Assembly (NCBI RefSeq): GCF_004745635.1
Contig: NZ_SRLB01000010.1
Span: 62,001 to 126,000 of the forward strand
Direction of reading: 5' to 3'
Length of the DNA stretch: 64,000 nt
Origin: Methylobacterium nonmethylotrophicum
Lineage (GTDB): Bacteria; Pseudomonadota; Alphaproteobacteria; Rhizobiales; Beijerinckiaceae
Part shown: positions 42,593 through 51,148 of the stretch, piece after piece
Layout: every line of letters begins with the position of its first letter
Position numbering within the stretch: the stretch's first letter is position 1
Notes under the pieces: generated by a model
Databases searched by the model: none
Seen by the model: only the letters and a program-made list of their open reading frames with translations
Told to the model about the DNA's origin: nothing
Position numbers and translations under genes: made by a program

Positions 42593-44784
42593 GCGCGCTT
42601 CAGGTCCGTGCGGCTCGCCGGAATCTGGCGCACCCGCTTGCCGGTGGCGGCGAAGACCGCGTTGAGGACGGCGGGCGCGGCCACCGCGATCGTCGGCTCG
42701 CCGACGCCGCCGATGAAGCCGCCCGACGGCATCAGGATCGCCTCCACCGCCGGCATCTCGTCGAGGCGCAGGACCGGGTAGGAGTCGAAGTTGGTCTGCT
42801 CGATGCGCCCGTCCTTCACCGTGCACTCGCCGTAGAGCGCGGCCGACAGCCCGTAGACGAAGGAGCCGGCGACCTGCGCCTCGATCTGCTGCGGGTTGAT
42901 CGCGACGCCCGGATCGGTGGCGGCGACGATGCGGTGCACCTTGATCTTGCCGTCGTCACTGACCGAGACCTCGGCCGCGGCCGCGACGTAGCTGCCGAAG
43001 CCCATGATCTGGGCGATGCCCCGGTGCACGCCGGCCGGCGGCTTCGAGGTCTCCCAGCCGATGCGCTCGGCGACCGCGTTGAGCACGCCCAGGTGCTTGG
43101 GGTGCTTGGCCATCAGCTTGCGGCGGAAGGCCAGCGGGTCCTGGCCGGCCGCGTGCGCCACCTCGTCGAGGAAGCACTCGAGGTAGATCGCGTTCGGGTT
43201 GGTGTTCACCCCGCGCCAGAAGCCCGGGACGATCGGCGGGTTGCGCATCGCGTGGTCGATGAGCAGGTTCGGGATCGTGTAGCCGATCGCGGCCTCCGCC
43301 CCGCCGGGGTTGAGGCCCTGGAACGTCACCGGGTCCTTGCCGTCGGACGCGAGCCGCCCCGGGAGGATGCCGGCCAGGATCGACTGGCCGGAGATCCGCA
43401 TGTGCAGGCCGGTGAGGTTGCCGCTCTCGTCGAGGGCCGCGCGCATCCGGCACTGGGTGACCGGGTGGTAGCGGCCGTGGGTCATGTCCTCCTCGCGGGT
43501 CCAGATCAGCTTGACCGGGGTCCCGGGGAGTTCGCGCGCGATCAGCACCGCCTGGCGCACCCAGTCGTGGGTGGCGCCGCGCCGGCCGAAGCCGCCGCCG
43601 AGGTGGATCTTGGTCACGTCGCATTGCCGCGGCGACAGGCCGGCGGCCTCGGCCGCGGCGGCGAGCGCCGCCTCGCCGTTCTGGGTCGGGGTCCAGACCT
43701 CGCAGCGCTCCGGCGTCCAGCGCGCCGTGGCGTTCATCGGCTCCATCGTGGCGTGGTTCTGGAACGGATAGGCGTAGGTCGCCTCGACCACCTTGGCGGC
43801 GCCCTTGAGGGCGGCGGCCGCGTCGCCCGCCTTGTTGCCCACGAAGGCGTCGGGCGCGTCGAGCCCTTCCTTCAGCATCGCGGCGATCGTCTCGCTCGAC
43901 ACCTTGGCGTTCGGGCCCTCGTCCCACACGACCGGCAGGGCGTCCACGGCGGTCTTGGCGCGCCAGAACGTGTCGGCGACGACCGCCACCGCGCTGTCGC
44001 CGACCCGCACCACCTTGCGCACGCCGGGCATCTTCTCCACCGCCGAGGCGTCGACGCTCTTCACCGTGCCGCCGACCACCGGGCAGTCGCGGATCGCGGC
44101 GTTGAGCATGCCGGGCAGCTTCAGGTCGATGCCGTAGACCTGCGACCCGTCGGTCTTCTCGACGGTGTCGAGGCGCTGCACCGGCTTGCCGGCGATGATC
44201 CAGTCCTTCGGGTCCTTGAGGGCGACGTCCTTCGGCGGCTCCATGCGGCCGGCGGCGGCCGCCACCTTGCCGAAGGTGGTGGAGCGGCCGGAGGACGGAT
44301 GGCTGATGACGCCCTTCTCGACACGGCACTCGCCGGCCGGGACGCCCCATTCCTGGGCCGCGGCCGCGACCAGCATGGTGCGGGCGGCGGCCCCGCCCTG
44401 GCGCACCGCGACGTAGGACTCGCGGATGCCGCGGCTGCCGCCGGTGGAGAAGTCGCCCCAGACCCGGCCGCGGGCGAGGTTCTGGCCGGGCGTCGGGTAC
44501 TCGGTCGTGACCTTGCTCCAGTCGCAGCCGAGCTCCTCGGCCACGAGCTGCGCGAGGCCGGTGAGCGTGCCCTGGCCCATCTCCGAGCGGGCGATGCGGA
44601 TCACCACGGTCTCGTCCGGGCGCACGACCACCCAGGCATTGACCTCGGGCGTGGCGGGAGCGGCGCCCTGAGCGGCCGCTGGCGCGCCCGACAGGTCGAA
44701 CCCGAGGGCGAGGCCGCCGGCCGCGGCGGCGGAGCCGGCCAGGAAGAAGCGGCGGGAGAGGGCGGGGGAGGCGGTGCTGGTCAT
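42589..44784 (-). CDS. Molybdopterin-binding large subunit, IorB-like aldehyde/xanthine dehydrogenase family
   Basis: 731-aa Tat-exported hydroxylase subunit (LSRRFFLAGSAAAAGGLAL signal). It shows the duplicated molybdopterin-binding halves: VVIRIARSEMGQGTLTGLAQLVAEEL early, then IHLGGGFGRRGATHDWVRQAV and SGQSILAG, and the C-terminal GGFIGGVGEPTIAVAAPAVLNAV with the active-site Glu of this family. Relatives oxidise isoquinoline, nicotinate or aldehydes and feed cytochromes. The substrate is unknown here. It works with the [2Fe-2S] subunit encoded 12 bases upstream and probably passes electrons to the neighbouring cytochrome c. Confidence 0.92.
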   Translation of the reverse strand: MTSTASPALSRRFFLAGSAAAAGGLALGFDLSGAPAAAQGAAPATPEVNAWVVVRPDETVVIRIARSEMGQGTLTGLAQLVAEELGCDWSKVTTEYPTPGQNLARGRVWGDFSTGGSRGIRESYVAVRQGGAAARTMLVAAAAQEWGVPAGECRVEKGVISHPSSGRSTTFGKVAAAAGRMEPPKDVALKDPKDWIIAGKPVQRLDTVEKTDGSQVYGIDLKLPGMLNAAIRDCPVVGGTVKSVDASAVEKMPGVRKVVRVGDSAVAVVADTFWRAKTAVDALPVVWDEGPNAKVSSETIAAMLKEGLDAPDAFVGNKAGDAAAALKGAAKVVEATYAYPFQNHATMEPMNATARWTPERCEVWTPTQNGEAALAAAAEAAGLSPRQCDVTKIHLGGGFGRRGATHDWVRQAVLIARELPGTPVKLIWTREEDMTHGRYHPVTQCRMRAALDESGNLTGLHMRISGQSILAGILPGRLASDGKDPVTFQGLNPGGAEAAIGYTIPNLLIDHAMRNPPIVPGFWRGVNTNPNAIYLECFLDEVAHAAGQDPLAFRRKLMAKHPKHLGVLNAVAERIGWETSKPPAGVHRGIAQIMGFGSYVAAAAEVSVSDDGKIKVHRIVAATDPGVAINPQQIEAQVAGSFVYGLSAALYGECTVKDGRIEQTNFDSYPVLRLDEMPAVEAILMPSGGFIGGVGEPTIAVAAPAVLNAVFAATGKRVRQIPASRTDLKRA

Positions 44785-44796
44785 GGTGGCCTCCCG

Positions 44797-45264
44797 TCAG
44801 CCGCGGCCGGTCTCGCCGCCCTGGGCGGCGAGGTTGATGCCGGCGAGCACCCGGTTGTAGGTGCCGCAGCGGCAGATGTTGGTGATCTCCTGGCGGATCT
44901 CGGCCTCGCTCGGCTTCGGCTTCTGCGCCAGCAGGGCGGCGGCCGCCATGATCATGCCGGACTGGCAGAAGCCGCATTGCGGCACGTCGAGCTCGGCCCA
45001 GGCCTTCTGCACCGGATGCGAGCGGTCGGGGCTCAGGCCCTCGATGGTGACGATCTTCTGGCCCGGCTCGATGCTCGAGACCGGCAGCGAGCAGGACCGC
45101 ACGGCCTGCCCGTCGAGATGGACCGTGCAGGCGCCGCACTGGGCGATGCCGCAGCCGTACTTCGTGCCGGTGAGGCCGACCTGCTCGCGGATCACCCACA
45201 GGAGCGGGGTGTCGGGCTCCGCCTCGACCTCGCGCACGGACCCGTTCACGTTCAGGCGTATCAT
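44797..45264 (-). CDS. [2Fe-2S] subunit of molybdenum hydroxylase, IorA-like
   Basis: 155-aa protein with two [2Fe-2S] domains: a plant-ferredoxin-type cluster (GTKYGCGIAQCGACTVHLDG with a further Cys in RSCSLPV) and the C-terminal four-helix cluster (PQCGFCQSGMIM and NICRCGTY). It has no signal peptide, so it is expected to be exported as a folded complex with the Tat-tagged large subunit. It is first gene of the seven-gene operon ending in soxZ. ATG 45264 is clear; the divergent Uma2-type gene begins 204 bases away. Confidence 0.94.
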   Translation of the reverse strand: MIRLNVNGSVREVEAEPDTPLLWVIREQVGLTGTKYGCGIAQCGACTVHLDGQAVRSCSLPVSSIEPGQKIVTIEGLSPDRSHPVQKAWAELDVPQCGFCQSGMIMAAAALLAQKPKPSEAEIRQEITNICRCGTYNRVLAGINLAAQGGETGRG

Positions 45265-45467
45265 GGCGTTTCCGTCTGGGTTTGGCCGGCGCCGGGCGCC
45301 GTGATGGGTTGGGCGGCCGCGGGGGGCGCCGCCGTCGCGCGGATACCACCCTGAAACGATAACAAGTTCAAGGCGCGGCTTGGCGCTCGGCGATGACGGA
45401 TGCGCGAGCGTGCCTTCCTGCGCGTTGCCTGATAGGCTTGCCCATCGGTTCCAGCCCACGAGCCGCG

Positions 45468-46055
45468 ATGACCATCCACGTCACGCCCGACAGCCCGCTT
45501 CCGCGCCGCTTCACCGCCGGCGATCTGCGGCTGATGCTGGACGCCGGGATCCTGCACGAGGACGAGCGGGTCGAACTCTTGGACGGTGAGCTGGTCGAGA
45601 TGGCGGCGAAGGGGTTCGCGCATGACGCCGTGAAGAATGCGCTGAATCGGCGCCTCACCCCGATCCTCCCGGATTCGATCTACCTCGGCATCGAGAGCAC
45701 GCTCCAGCTCGAGCCGGGCCTGCTGCTGGAGCCGGATCTCCTCCTAGCTCCGTTGAGCGCCCGCAGCGCCTCACCGGAGGGGTTCTGCACGATCCCCGGC
45801 CCCGAGATCCTGCTGGTGATCGAGGTCGCGGTCTCGAGCCTCGCCTACGACCGGGGCCGCAAGGCGGCGCTCTACGCCCGGCACGGCGTGCGGGAATATT
45901 GGGTGATCGACGCGCAGGAGCGCGAGGCCTGGGTTCATCGGGCGCCCATCGACGGCCTCTACCGTGATGTCGTGGAAATGCCCCGGGACGCGGTCCTGCA
46001 GCCGCAGGCGGCGGCGTTGGCCGGCGTCGCGGTCCCTCTCGCGGATCTCGGCTGA
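45468..46055 (+). CDS. Uma2-family (DUF820) putative endonuclease
   Basis: 195-aa protein with the restriction-endonuclease-like fold of Uma2/DUF820: LLDGELVEMAAKGFAHD, then LEPDLLLAP, ILLVIEVAVSSLAYDRGRKAALYARHGVREYWVID. The D(L/V)LL plus E-V-S--YD-G-K pattern is the PD-(D/E)XK-like core. These genes are often repeated in genomes and their role is unsettled. ATG 45468 is the start used; the 75-base longer frame is not supported. It is divergent from the molybdenum-hydroxylase operon and followed by a repeat. Confidence 0.82.
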   Translation: MTIHVTPDSPLPRRFTAGDLRLMLDAGILHEDERVELLDGELVEMAAKGFAHDAVKNALNRRLTPILPDSIYLGIESTLQLEPGLLLEPDLLLAPLSARSASPEGFCTIPGPEILLVIEVAVSSLAYDRGRKAALYARHGVREYWVIDAQEREAWVHRAPIDGLYRDVVEMPRDAVLQPQAAALAGVAVPLADLG

Positions 46056-46120
46056 CGGACGGGTCCGGGGCCCCTCATAAGCTTTCCGCGTGATCTATCC
46101 CGACACGAATATGGCTCGGG

Positions 46121-46320
46121 ATCCCCTCTCCCGTTTGGGAGAGGGGTAGGGGATCGAAGATCCCGCGTGAGGGTGACACGCTTCCGATTCTAGCGCCGAC
46201 AGTCGAGCTGCCAGCACGACGCTCAGCGCTCTACACTGAACCGTCGCCACCCTCACGCGGGCCGCAGGCCCGTGCGGGATCTTCGATCCCCCGGCCCCTC
46301 TCCCACACGGGAGAGGGGAG
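46121..46320. repeat. Large inverted-repeat element (about 200 bases)
   Basis: The 46056-46362 gap contains an imperfect long palindrome. The left arm (46121-46175) reads CCCCTCTCCCGTTTGGGAGA, then GGGATCGAAGATCCCGC and GTGAGGGTG. The right arm (46247-46320) has CACCCTCACGCGGG, CGGGATCTTCGATCCC and CCCCTCTCCCACACGGGAGA. Each arm contains its own hairpin. It has no ORF and separates the plus-strand Uma2 gene from the end of the TPP-regulated operon, so it probably also works as a transcription barrier. Confidence 0.7.
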
Positions 46321-46362
46321 ACGCGCTCTATCTTTATTCGAGCGGATCAGGCGGAACTCGTA

Positions 46363-47130
46363 TCACCCCATCACCAGCCCGCCATCGACGTACAGCACCT
46401 GCCCGGTGACGAAGCGGCTCTCCTCGCCGGCGAGGAAGAGCACCGGCCCGGCCACGTCCTCCGGCGTCGCGAGGCGGCGCAGGGGGGTCTGGGCGATCAG
46501 CGCCTCGCGGACCTCCTCGGGCGTGTCCCGGCTCGCGTCGGTCGCGGTGACGAGGCCCGGCGCCACGCAGTTGACCCGCACGCCGAGCGGCCCGAGTTCC
46601 GCCGCGAGGTTGCGGCTGAAGCCGATCAGCGCCGCCTTGGCGGTGGTGTAGTCGTGATAGGGGATGCTGGGTCGCGCCACGAGGTCGCTCGCCAGGTTGA
46701 CGATGGCGGCCCCGCTGCGCCGAGTCACGAGCGGGAGGAGCGCCTGGACGACCGTGTAGGCGGCCCGCACCGCACCGTCGAACTGGCGCTGGTAGGCCTC
46801 CCACGGCATGTCGCGAAAGCGCGTGCGGCGGTCGGGGTCGAAGCGGTAGGGCGCGAAGGCGTTGTTGACGATCGCGTCGAGGCGGCCGACCTCCTCGGCG
46901 ATCCGCTCCGCGAGCGCGGCCACCGCCGCCGGATCGGTCACGTCGGCCGCGACCGCGAGCGCCTGGCCGCCGAGGGACCGGCAACGCTCGGCCACCGCCT
47001 CGGCGGCGGCTTCGTTCTCGCGGTAGTTGACGATGACGAGGCCGCCCTCGGCCGCGAAGGCCGTGGCGATGGCCGCGCCGATGCCGCGGCTTGCCCCCGT
47101 GACCAGGATGGCGCGGTCGCGGAACCTCAC
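46363..47130 (-). CDS. Short-chain dehydrogenase/reductase, last gene of the TPP-riboswitch operon
   Basis: 255-aa NAD(P)(H)-dependent oxidoreductase of the classical SDR (FabG-like) class. Cofactor motif VTGASRGIGAAIA (residues 10-22), NNAFAPY at 89-95, catalytic Ser148, Tyr161 and Lys165 (YTTAKAAL), and C-terminal VLYVDGGLVMG. GTG 47130 overlaps the stop of the binding-protein gene (GTGA). In this operon it could reduce the aldehyde made by the LuxC-like enzyme to an alcohol; that role is inferred from context only. Confidence 0.9.
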   Translation of the reverse strand: MRFRDRAILVTGASRGIGAAIATAFAAEGGLVIVNYRENEAAAEAVAERCRSLGGQALAVAADVTDPAAVAALAERIAEEVGRLDAIVNNAFAPYRFDPDRRTRFRDMPWEAYQRQFDGAVRAAYTVVQALLPLVTRRSGAAIVNLASDLVARPSIPYHDYTTAKAALIGFSRNLAAELGPLGVRVNCVAPGLVTATDASRDTPEEVREALIAQTPLRRLATPEDVAGPVLFLAGEESRFVTGQVLYVDGGLVMG

Positions 47131-48155
47131 GGCCTGCCCTCCTTCGGGGCACCCTTGGGGGGGATCAGGTCGGTCTTCACCACCTGCCCGATGTCGAGGG
47201 CGCGGGTGATGAGGCCGAGCGAGCGAAACAGGTCGGCGCCCTGCTGCAGCACGGCCGGATCGAAATGGCCGAGGCCCTCGCGCTCGGTGGTCGGCGACAC
47301 GCTGGAGAGGTTGCGCAGGCGGATGACCTCGCGGTTGATCGCCTCGTCGCGCCCGTTGATCGCCCGCGTCACCGCGAGCCGCGCCGCCTCGTCGGGCCTG
47401 GCGATCATCCAGGCGGCGGAATCGCGGTAGGCCGCGAGGAAGCGCGTCAGCAGCGGCTTCCTCGTCTCGTAGGCGCTGCGCGTCACCACGAAGATGTCGC
47501 TCGGCAGGTTCAGGTGGTCGCGTACCTCGATCACGTCGACCTCGCCGAGGCCCTTCGCCCGGCCGACGAGCAGCCCGGTATCGGTGGCCGCGGTGGCCTC
47601 GACCTGGCCCTGGATCAGGGGCGCGAAGTTGAGGAGGCCGGTGACCTCGACCGTCACGTCGGATTCCTTGAGGCCCGCGGCGGCCAGCAGCAGGAGCAGG
47701 TGCTGGCGCGTGCCGCTCGCCAGGCTGTAGACGCCGACGCGCCTGCCCTTGAGGTCGGCCACCGAGCGGATGCCGCGGGCCTTGGGCGAGACGACGTTGA
47801 ACACGTTCTGGGGATAGATGTTGTAGATCGCCACGAGATCCGCGCCCTTGTCGAGGGCGAGGTAGAACGAGGCCGGATCCGTGAAGGCGATATCGGCCTG
47901 GCCGGCGAGCAGTGCCTGGATCGCAGAGCCGCCGCCATTGCCCGGCACGTAGTCGAGGGCGATGCCGCGGGCCTTGAACAGGCCGTGGTCCGGCTCGGCC
48001 AGCAGGTTGGTGATCTCGCTGATCGGCTGGCTCCAGCCGGCGACCGTCACCTTGTCGGGGACATGCACCTTGTCGGGCGCCTGCGCCGCGGCGGGCTGGG
48101 CGAGCCAGGCGAGGGCGAGGAGCGGCAGGGCGCGCATGAGGCGCAGGACGTTCAT
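47127..48155 (-). CDS. NMT1/THI5-like (ThiY-type) ABC transporter substrate-binding protein
   Basis: 342-aa periplasmic binding protein with a signal peptide ending near PAAAQA (residue 25). The NMT1/THI5/SsuA fold is evident: DKVTVAGWSQPISEITNLLAEPDHGLF, GNGGGSAIQALLAGQADIAFTDP, and DLKGRRVGVYSLASGTRQHLL. Relatives bind thiamine pyrimidines (ThiY), sulfonates or nitrate; the TPP riboswitch upstream points to a thiamine-related ligand. GAGAGG precedes ATG 48155. It is five bases from the permease gene. Confidence 0.9.
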   Translation of the reverse strand: MNVLRLMRALPLLALAWLAQPAAAQAPDKVHVPDKVTVAGWSQPISEITNLLAEPDHGLFKARGIALDYVPGNGGGSAIQALLAGQADIAFTDPASFYLALDKGADLVAIYNIYPQNVFNVVSPKARGIRSVADLKGRRVGVYSLASGTRQHLLLLLAAAGLKESDVTVEVTGLLNFAPLIQGQVEATAATDTGLLVGRAKGLGEVDVIEVRDHLNLPSDIFVVTRSAYETRKPLLTRFLAAYRDSAAWMIARPDEAARLAVTRAINGRDEAINREVIRLRNLSSVSPTTEREGLGHFDPAVLQQGADLFRSLGLITRALDIGQVVKTDLIPPKGAPKEGRP

Positions 48156-48160
48156 GGCAA

Positions 48161-48910
48161 TCAACCTCTCGCGTATCGGCGCAGGATCAGGGTCTCGAGC
48201 CCCCGCGCGGCCTCGTAGACGACGGTGCCGACGGCGGTGATCACGACGAACAAAGCCACGATCAGGCTCGAATCCATCACGCTCTGGGCGGCGATGATCG
48301 AGGCGCCGAGGCCCTGGCGCCCGCCGACGAACTCGCCCACCACCGCGCCCACGAGGGCGAGCACGATGGCGACGCGGAACCCCGCCAGGATCACCGGCAG
48401 GGCCGAGGGCAGCTTCAGGCGCAGCAGGGTCTGGCCCCGGCTCGCCCCGAGCATGCGGAACAGCTCGCGCTTGCCCGGATCGACCTGCTCCAGCCCGGTG
48501 AGGGTGTTTTCCAAGAGCGGGAAGAAGCAGATCAGCGCGGTGATCACGACGGTGGGCGTCAGGCCGAAGCCGAACCACAGGATGAGGAGGGGCCCGAGCG
48601 CCAGCTTCGGCACCAGCTGGCTCGCCAGCACGTAGGGCCTCAGCACCCGGTGAAGGGCCGGCCACTCGGCGAGCAGGATCCCGGCGCCGAGGCCGAGGAC
48701 TGTGCCGGCAAGGAGCCCGAGCGCCATCTCGGTGACGGTGACCCGCAGGTGCGGCCAGAGCCGGCCGGTGGCGATCTCGCCCCAAAGCGTGTCGGCGACC
48801 GCGGAGGGCGCCGGCAGGACGAGGGGCGAGACCGCGCCTGAGCGGCACCACGCCTCCCAGGCGGCGAGCAGGCCCGCCAGCAGCAGCGCGGAGGCCAGCC
48901 GCGTCCTCAC
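48161..48910 (-). CDS. ABC transporter permease (ThiX/SsuC-type)
   Basis: 249-aa inner-membrane permease with about six helices and the EAA loop (LFRMLGASRGQTLLRLKLPSALPVILAGFRVA, about residues 150-180) that couples to the ATPase. The start LVLPAPSAVADTLWGEI is standard for the SsuC/TauC/ThiX group. GTG 48910 overlaps the ATPase stop. It forms an importer with the ATPase and binding protein encoded on either side. Confidence 0.92.
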   Translation of the reverse strand: MRTRLASALLLAGLLAAWEAWCRSGAVSPLVLPAPSAVADTLWGEIATGRLWPHLRVTVTEMALGLLAGTVLGLGAGILLAEWPALHRVLRPYVLASQLVPKLALGPLLILWFGFGLTPTVVITALICFFPLLENTLTGLEQVDPGKRELFRMLGASRGQTLLRLKLPSALPVILAGFRVAIVLALVGAVVGEFVGGRQGLGASIIAAQSVMDSSLIVALFVVITAVGTVVYEAARGLETLILRRYARG

Positions 48911-49704
48911 GCCGCCCGCCCGACGGAAGGGGCGGGGCCGTCCATGATCTGGCGCAGCGCGCGGCAGGCGGCCCCGAAAACGGGCTCGTAGCGGATGCCG
49001 GCAGGCCGGGGCCGCGGCAGCGGGACCGCGGCCTCGTGCACGAGCCGCCCGGCCGCCATCACGCCGACCCGGTCGCCGAGGGTGACCGCCTCGGCGATGT
49101 CGTGGGTGACGAACAGGGCGGCGGTGCCGCGGGAGGCGCAGAGGCGCAGGAGGTCGTCCTGCAACTCCTCGCGGGTCAGCGCGTCGAGGGCCGCGAAGGG
49201 CTCGTCGAGGAGCAGCAGGTCCGGCGCGCCGATGAGCGCGCGGGCGAGCGCGACGCGGCTCTGCTGCCCGCCCGACAGGGCGGCCGGCCGGCGCTCAAGC
49301 AGGTCGCCGAGGCCCATCGCCGCCAGGAGGTCGCGGGCCGCCGCGCGGTCGGCGGCCGTCGGCCGGCGCCTGAGCGAGACCGGCAGCAGCACGTTGTCGA
49401 GGGCGGAGAGCCAGTCGAGCAGGGTCGGGGCCTGGAACACGAAGCCGACGCGAGGGCTCGGGCCGTGCAGGATGGCCCCGGCGATCCGCACGGCGCCCGC
49501 ATCCGGCGCCAGCAGGCCGGCCGCGAGCTTGAGCAACGTCGTCTTGCCGCAGCCGCTGCGGCCAAGGAGGCAGTGGATCGCCCCGCGGGGAACCGCCCAG
49601 TCGACCCCCGCGACGGTGTCGGCCGGGTCGCCGGGAAAGCGGTAGCGCACGCCCTCGAGGGTGAGGAAGCCGTCGGCGACGGCCGGGATGGCGTCAGTCG
49701 GCAT
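48907..49704 (-). CDS. ABC transporter ATP-binding protein (ThiZ/SsuB-type)
   Basis: 265-aa ATPase of the importer. Walker A LLGRSGCGKTTLLKLAAG (about residues 46-63), Q-loop VFQAPTLLDWLSALDNVLLP, signature LSGGQQSRVALARAL, Walker B LLLLDEPFAALD, and the switch His in FVTHDIAEA. ATG 49704 lies inside the end of the luxC-like gene (11-base overlap), so the importer and the acyl reductase are made from one transcript. Confidence 0.93.
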   Translation of the reverse strand: MPTDAIPAVADGFLTLEGVRYRFPGDPADTVAGVDWAVPRGAIHCLLGRSGCGKTTLLKLAAGLLAPDAGAVRIAGAILHGPSPRVGFVFQAPTLLDWLSALDNVLLPVSLRRRPTAADRAAARDLLAAMGLGDLLERRPAALSGGQQSRVALARALIGAPDLLLLDEPFAALDALTREELQDDLLRLCASRGTAALFVTHDIAEAVTLGDRVGVMAAGRLVHEAAVPLPRPRPAGIRYEPVFGAACRALRQIMDGPAPSVGRAA

Positions 49705-51148
49705 AGGGCGCGAAGCCTTCCGCCGCCGCCTCGGCGCTCGCCTCGATCTCCGTCAGGGTGACGAGGTCGAGCAGGCTGAAGCGGCCGTCATGGTGCCAGC
49801 CGGCCTCCGGCGCCGTCATGCGGCCGATGGCGGCGATCCGGGTGACGCCGGCCGCCGCGAGGTCGTCCGCGAGGCGCAGCAGCCGCGCAGGGGCGGCGGC
49901 GATGCCGGCGGTCTGCAGGAAGGCGCGGTGGGGCGCCACCAGGGCCGGCACCTCGGCAAGGTCGTCGACCGCCACCACGGCGAGGGTGCGGTTGAGGCCG
50001 GACGGGCTCAGGCTCGCGGCGGAATCGAGGTGGACGACGCTCCACGGATCGGCCGGATCGCCGAGCAGCGTGGCGCTCCCGTCGAGGGCCCGCATCTCGT
50101 GGGCGCTGCGCCAGGCGGCGATGCCGGCGGACTCGGCCGGGTCGAGCCGCCGGCGCGGGTGGCGGCTCGCCATCGCGGCGAGTTCGTACGCGAGGTGCCG
50201 GGCGAACTCAAGCGGCGCCACGGCGCCGCTGCGCTCGACGAACAGCATCTGCGGCGCGTAGCAGCCCTGCTGCTCGTAGCGGACGACGTCGTGGGCGGCG
50301 AGCCGCGCGAGCGGGCCGGCGCGGCGGCTGTCGAGGGCCTCGCGGGCGATCATCGCGAAGCCGATGCGGTGGCCGTGGGGCAGGAACCGGGTCCCGACCG
50401 GCACCTTGGCGCGCAAGTCCGCGAGCGTCTCGTCGCCGCCATAGGCCATGACGCAGTCGGCTTGCATGAGGCAGGCGGCCTCGACCCCGCCGGCGCCGCC
50501 CTTCCACCACGTGACGGCGAGGCAATCGCCGAGTTCGGGATCGGCCTCCGCGATCGCCTGCGCGAACCACCCGGCGGTCAGGGGCTCGGCCGTGGCGAGC
50601 TTGCCGAGCGTGCCGGCCTTCACCAGCAGGCCGGCAACGAGGCTCCACAAGGCGAGCGCCGGGACGTTGCCGGCCCAGACATGCAGCAGCAGGTCGGGGC
50701 CCTTCGCGCGGACGAGGCCGCCCTTCACCGCCGGCTGGAATCCGTCGAGCACGCCCGGGTTGGAAAAATCCTCCGCCAGGAAGCGCAGCAGCTGCGGCTG
50801 CCGGAAGGTCTTCAGGGTGCTCGTCAGGCCGAGCCGCACGGTCTCGCGGTCGTAGCCGGTGACGACCGGCAGCAGCGCCTCGGCCTTGCGGCGCAGCGGG
50901 TGCGCGCGGTCGAGCAGGCCGGCGCTCGCCCGGTCGATGGCCGCGACGATGCGGGCGGTCGGCATGCGCCGCAAGGTCTCGCGGGCGCGGGTGCGGATGT
51001 GGCCGCACAGGACCTTCGCCTGATCCCCGCTCAAGGACGGCAGCGCCACCGCGACGGTCTCGCCCCAGGCGCCGTATTCGACCACGCGCCGGCCGACCGT
51101 CTCGGCGGGAAGCCCCGGAAGGTGGCCGGCCTCTTCGATCGCGCTCAT
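49694..51148 (-). CDS. LuxC-like acyl reductase (NADPH-dependent)
   Basis: 484-aa member of the LuxC acyl-CoA/acyl-protein reductase family, of the aldehyde-dehydrogenase superfamily. The reactive cysteine is Cys296 in YEQQGCYAPQMLFVE, matching the LuxC acyl-cysteine site. GPDLLLHVWAGNVPALALWSLVAGLLVK (148-175) is the family cofactor/structural block. LuxC reduces an acyl group handed over by LuxE to an aldehyde. No luxAB or luciferase genes are nearby, so light production is not the role. ATG 51148 overlaps the luxE-like stop. It is second gene under the TPP riboswitch. Confidence 0.9.
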   Translation of the reverse strand: MSAIEEAGHLPGLPAETVGRRVVEYGAWGETVAVALPSLSGDQAKVLCGHIRTRARETLRRMPTARIVAAIDRASAGLLDRAHPLRRKAEALLPVVTGYDRETVRLGLTSTLKTFRQPQLLRFLAEDFSNPGVLDGFQPAVKGGLVRAKGPDLLLHVWAGNVPALALWSLVAGLLVKAGTLGKLATAEPLTAGWFAQAIAEADPELGDCLAVTWWKGGAGGVEAACLMQADCVMAYGGDETLADLRAKVPVGTRFLPHGHRIGFAMIAREALDSRRAGPLARLAAHDVVRYEQQGCYAPQMLFVERSGAVAPLEFARHLAYELAAMASRHPRRRLDPAESAGIAAWRSAHEMRALDGSATLLGDPADPWSVVHLDSAASLSPSGLNRTLAVVAVDDLAEVPALVAPHRAFLQTAGIAAAPARLLRLADDLAAAGVTRIAAIGRMTAPEAGWHHDGRFSLLDLVTLTEIEASAEAAAEGFAPYAD

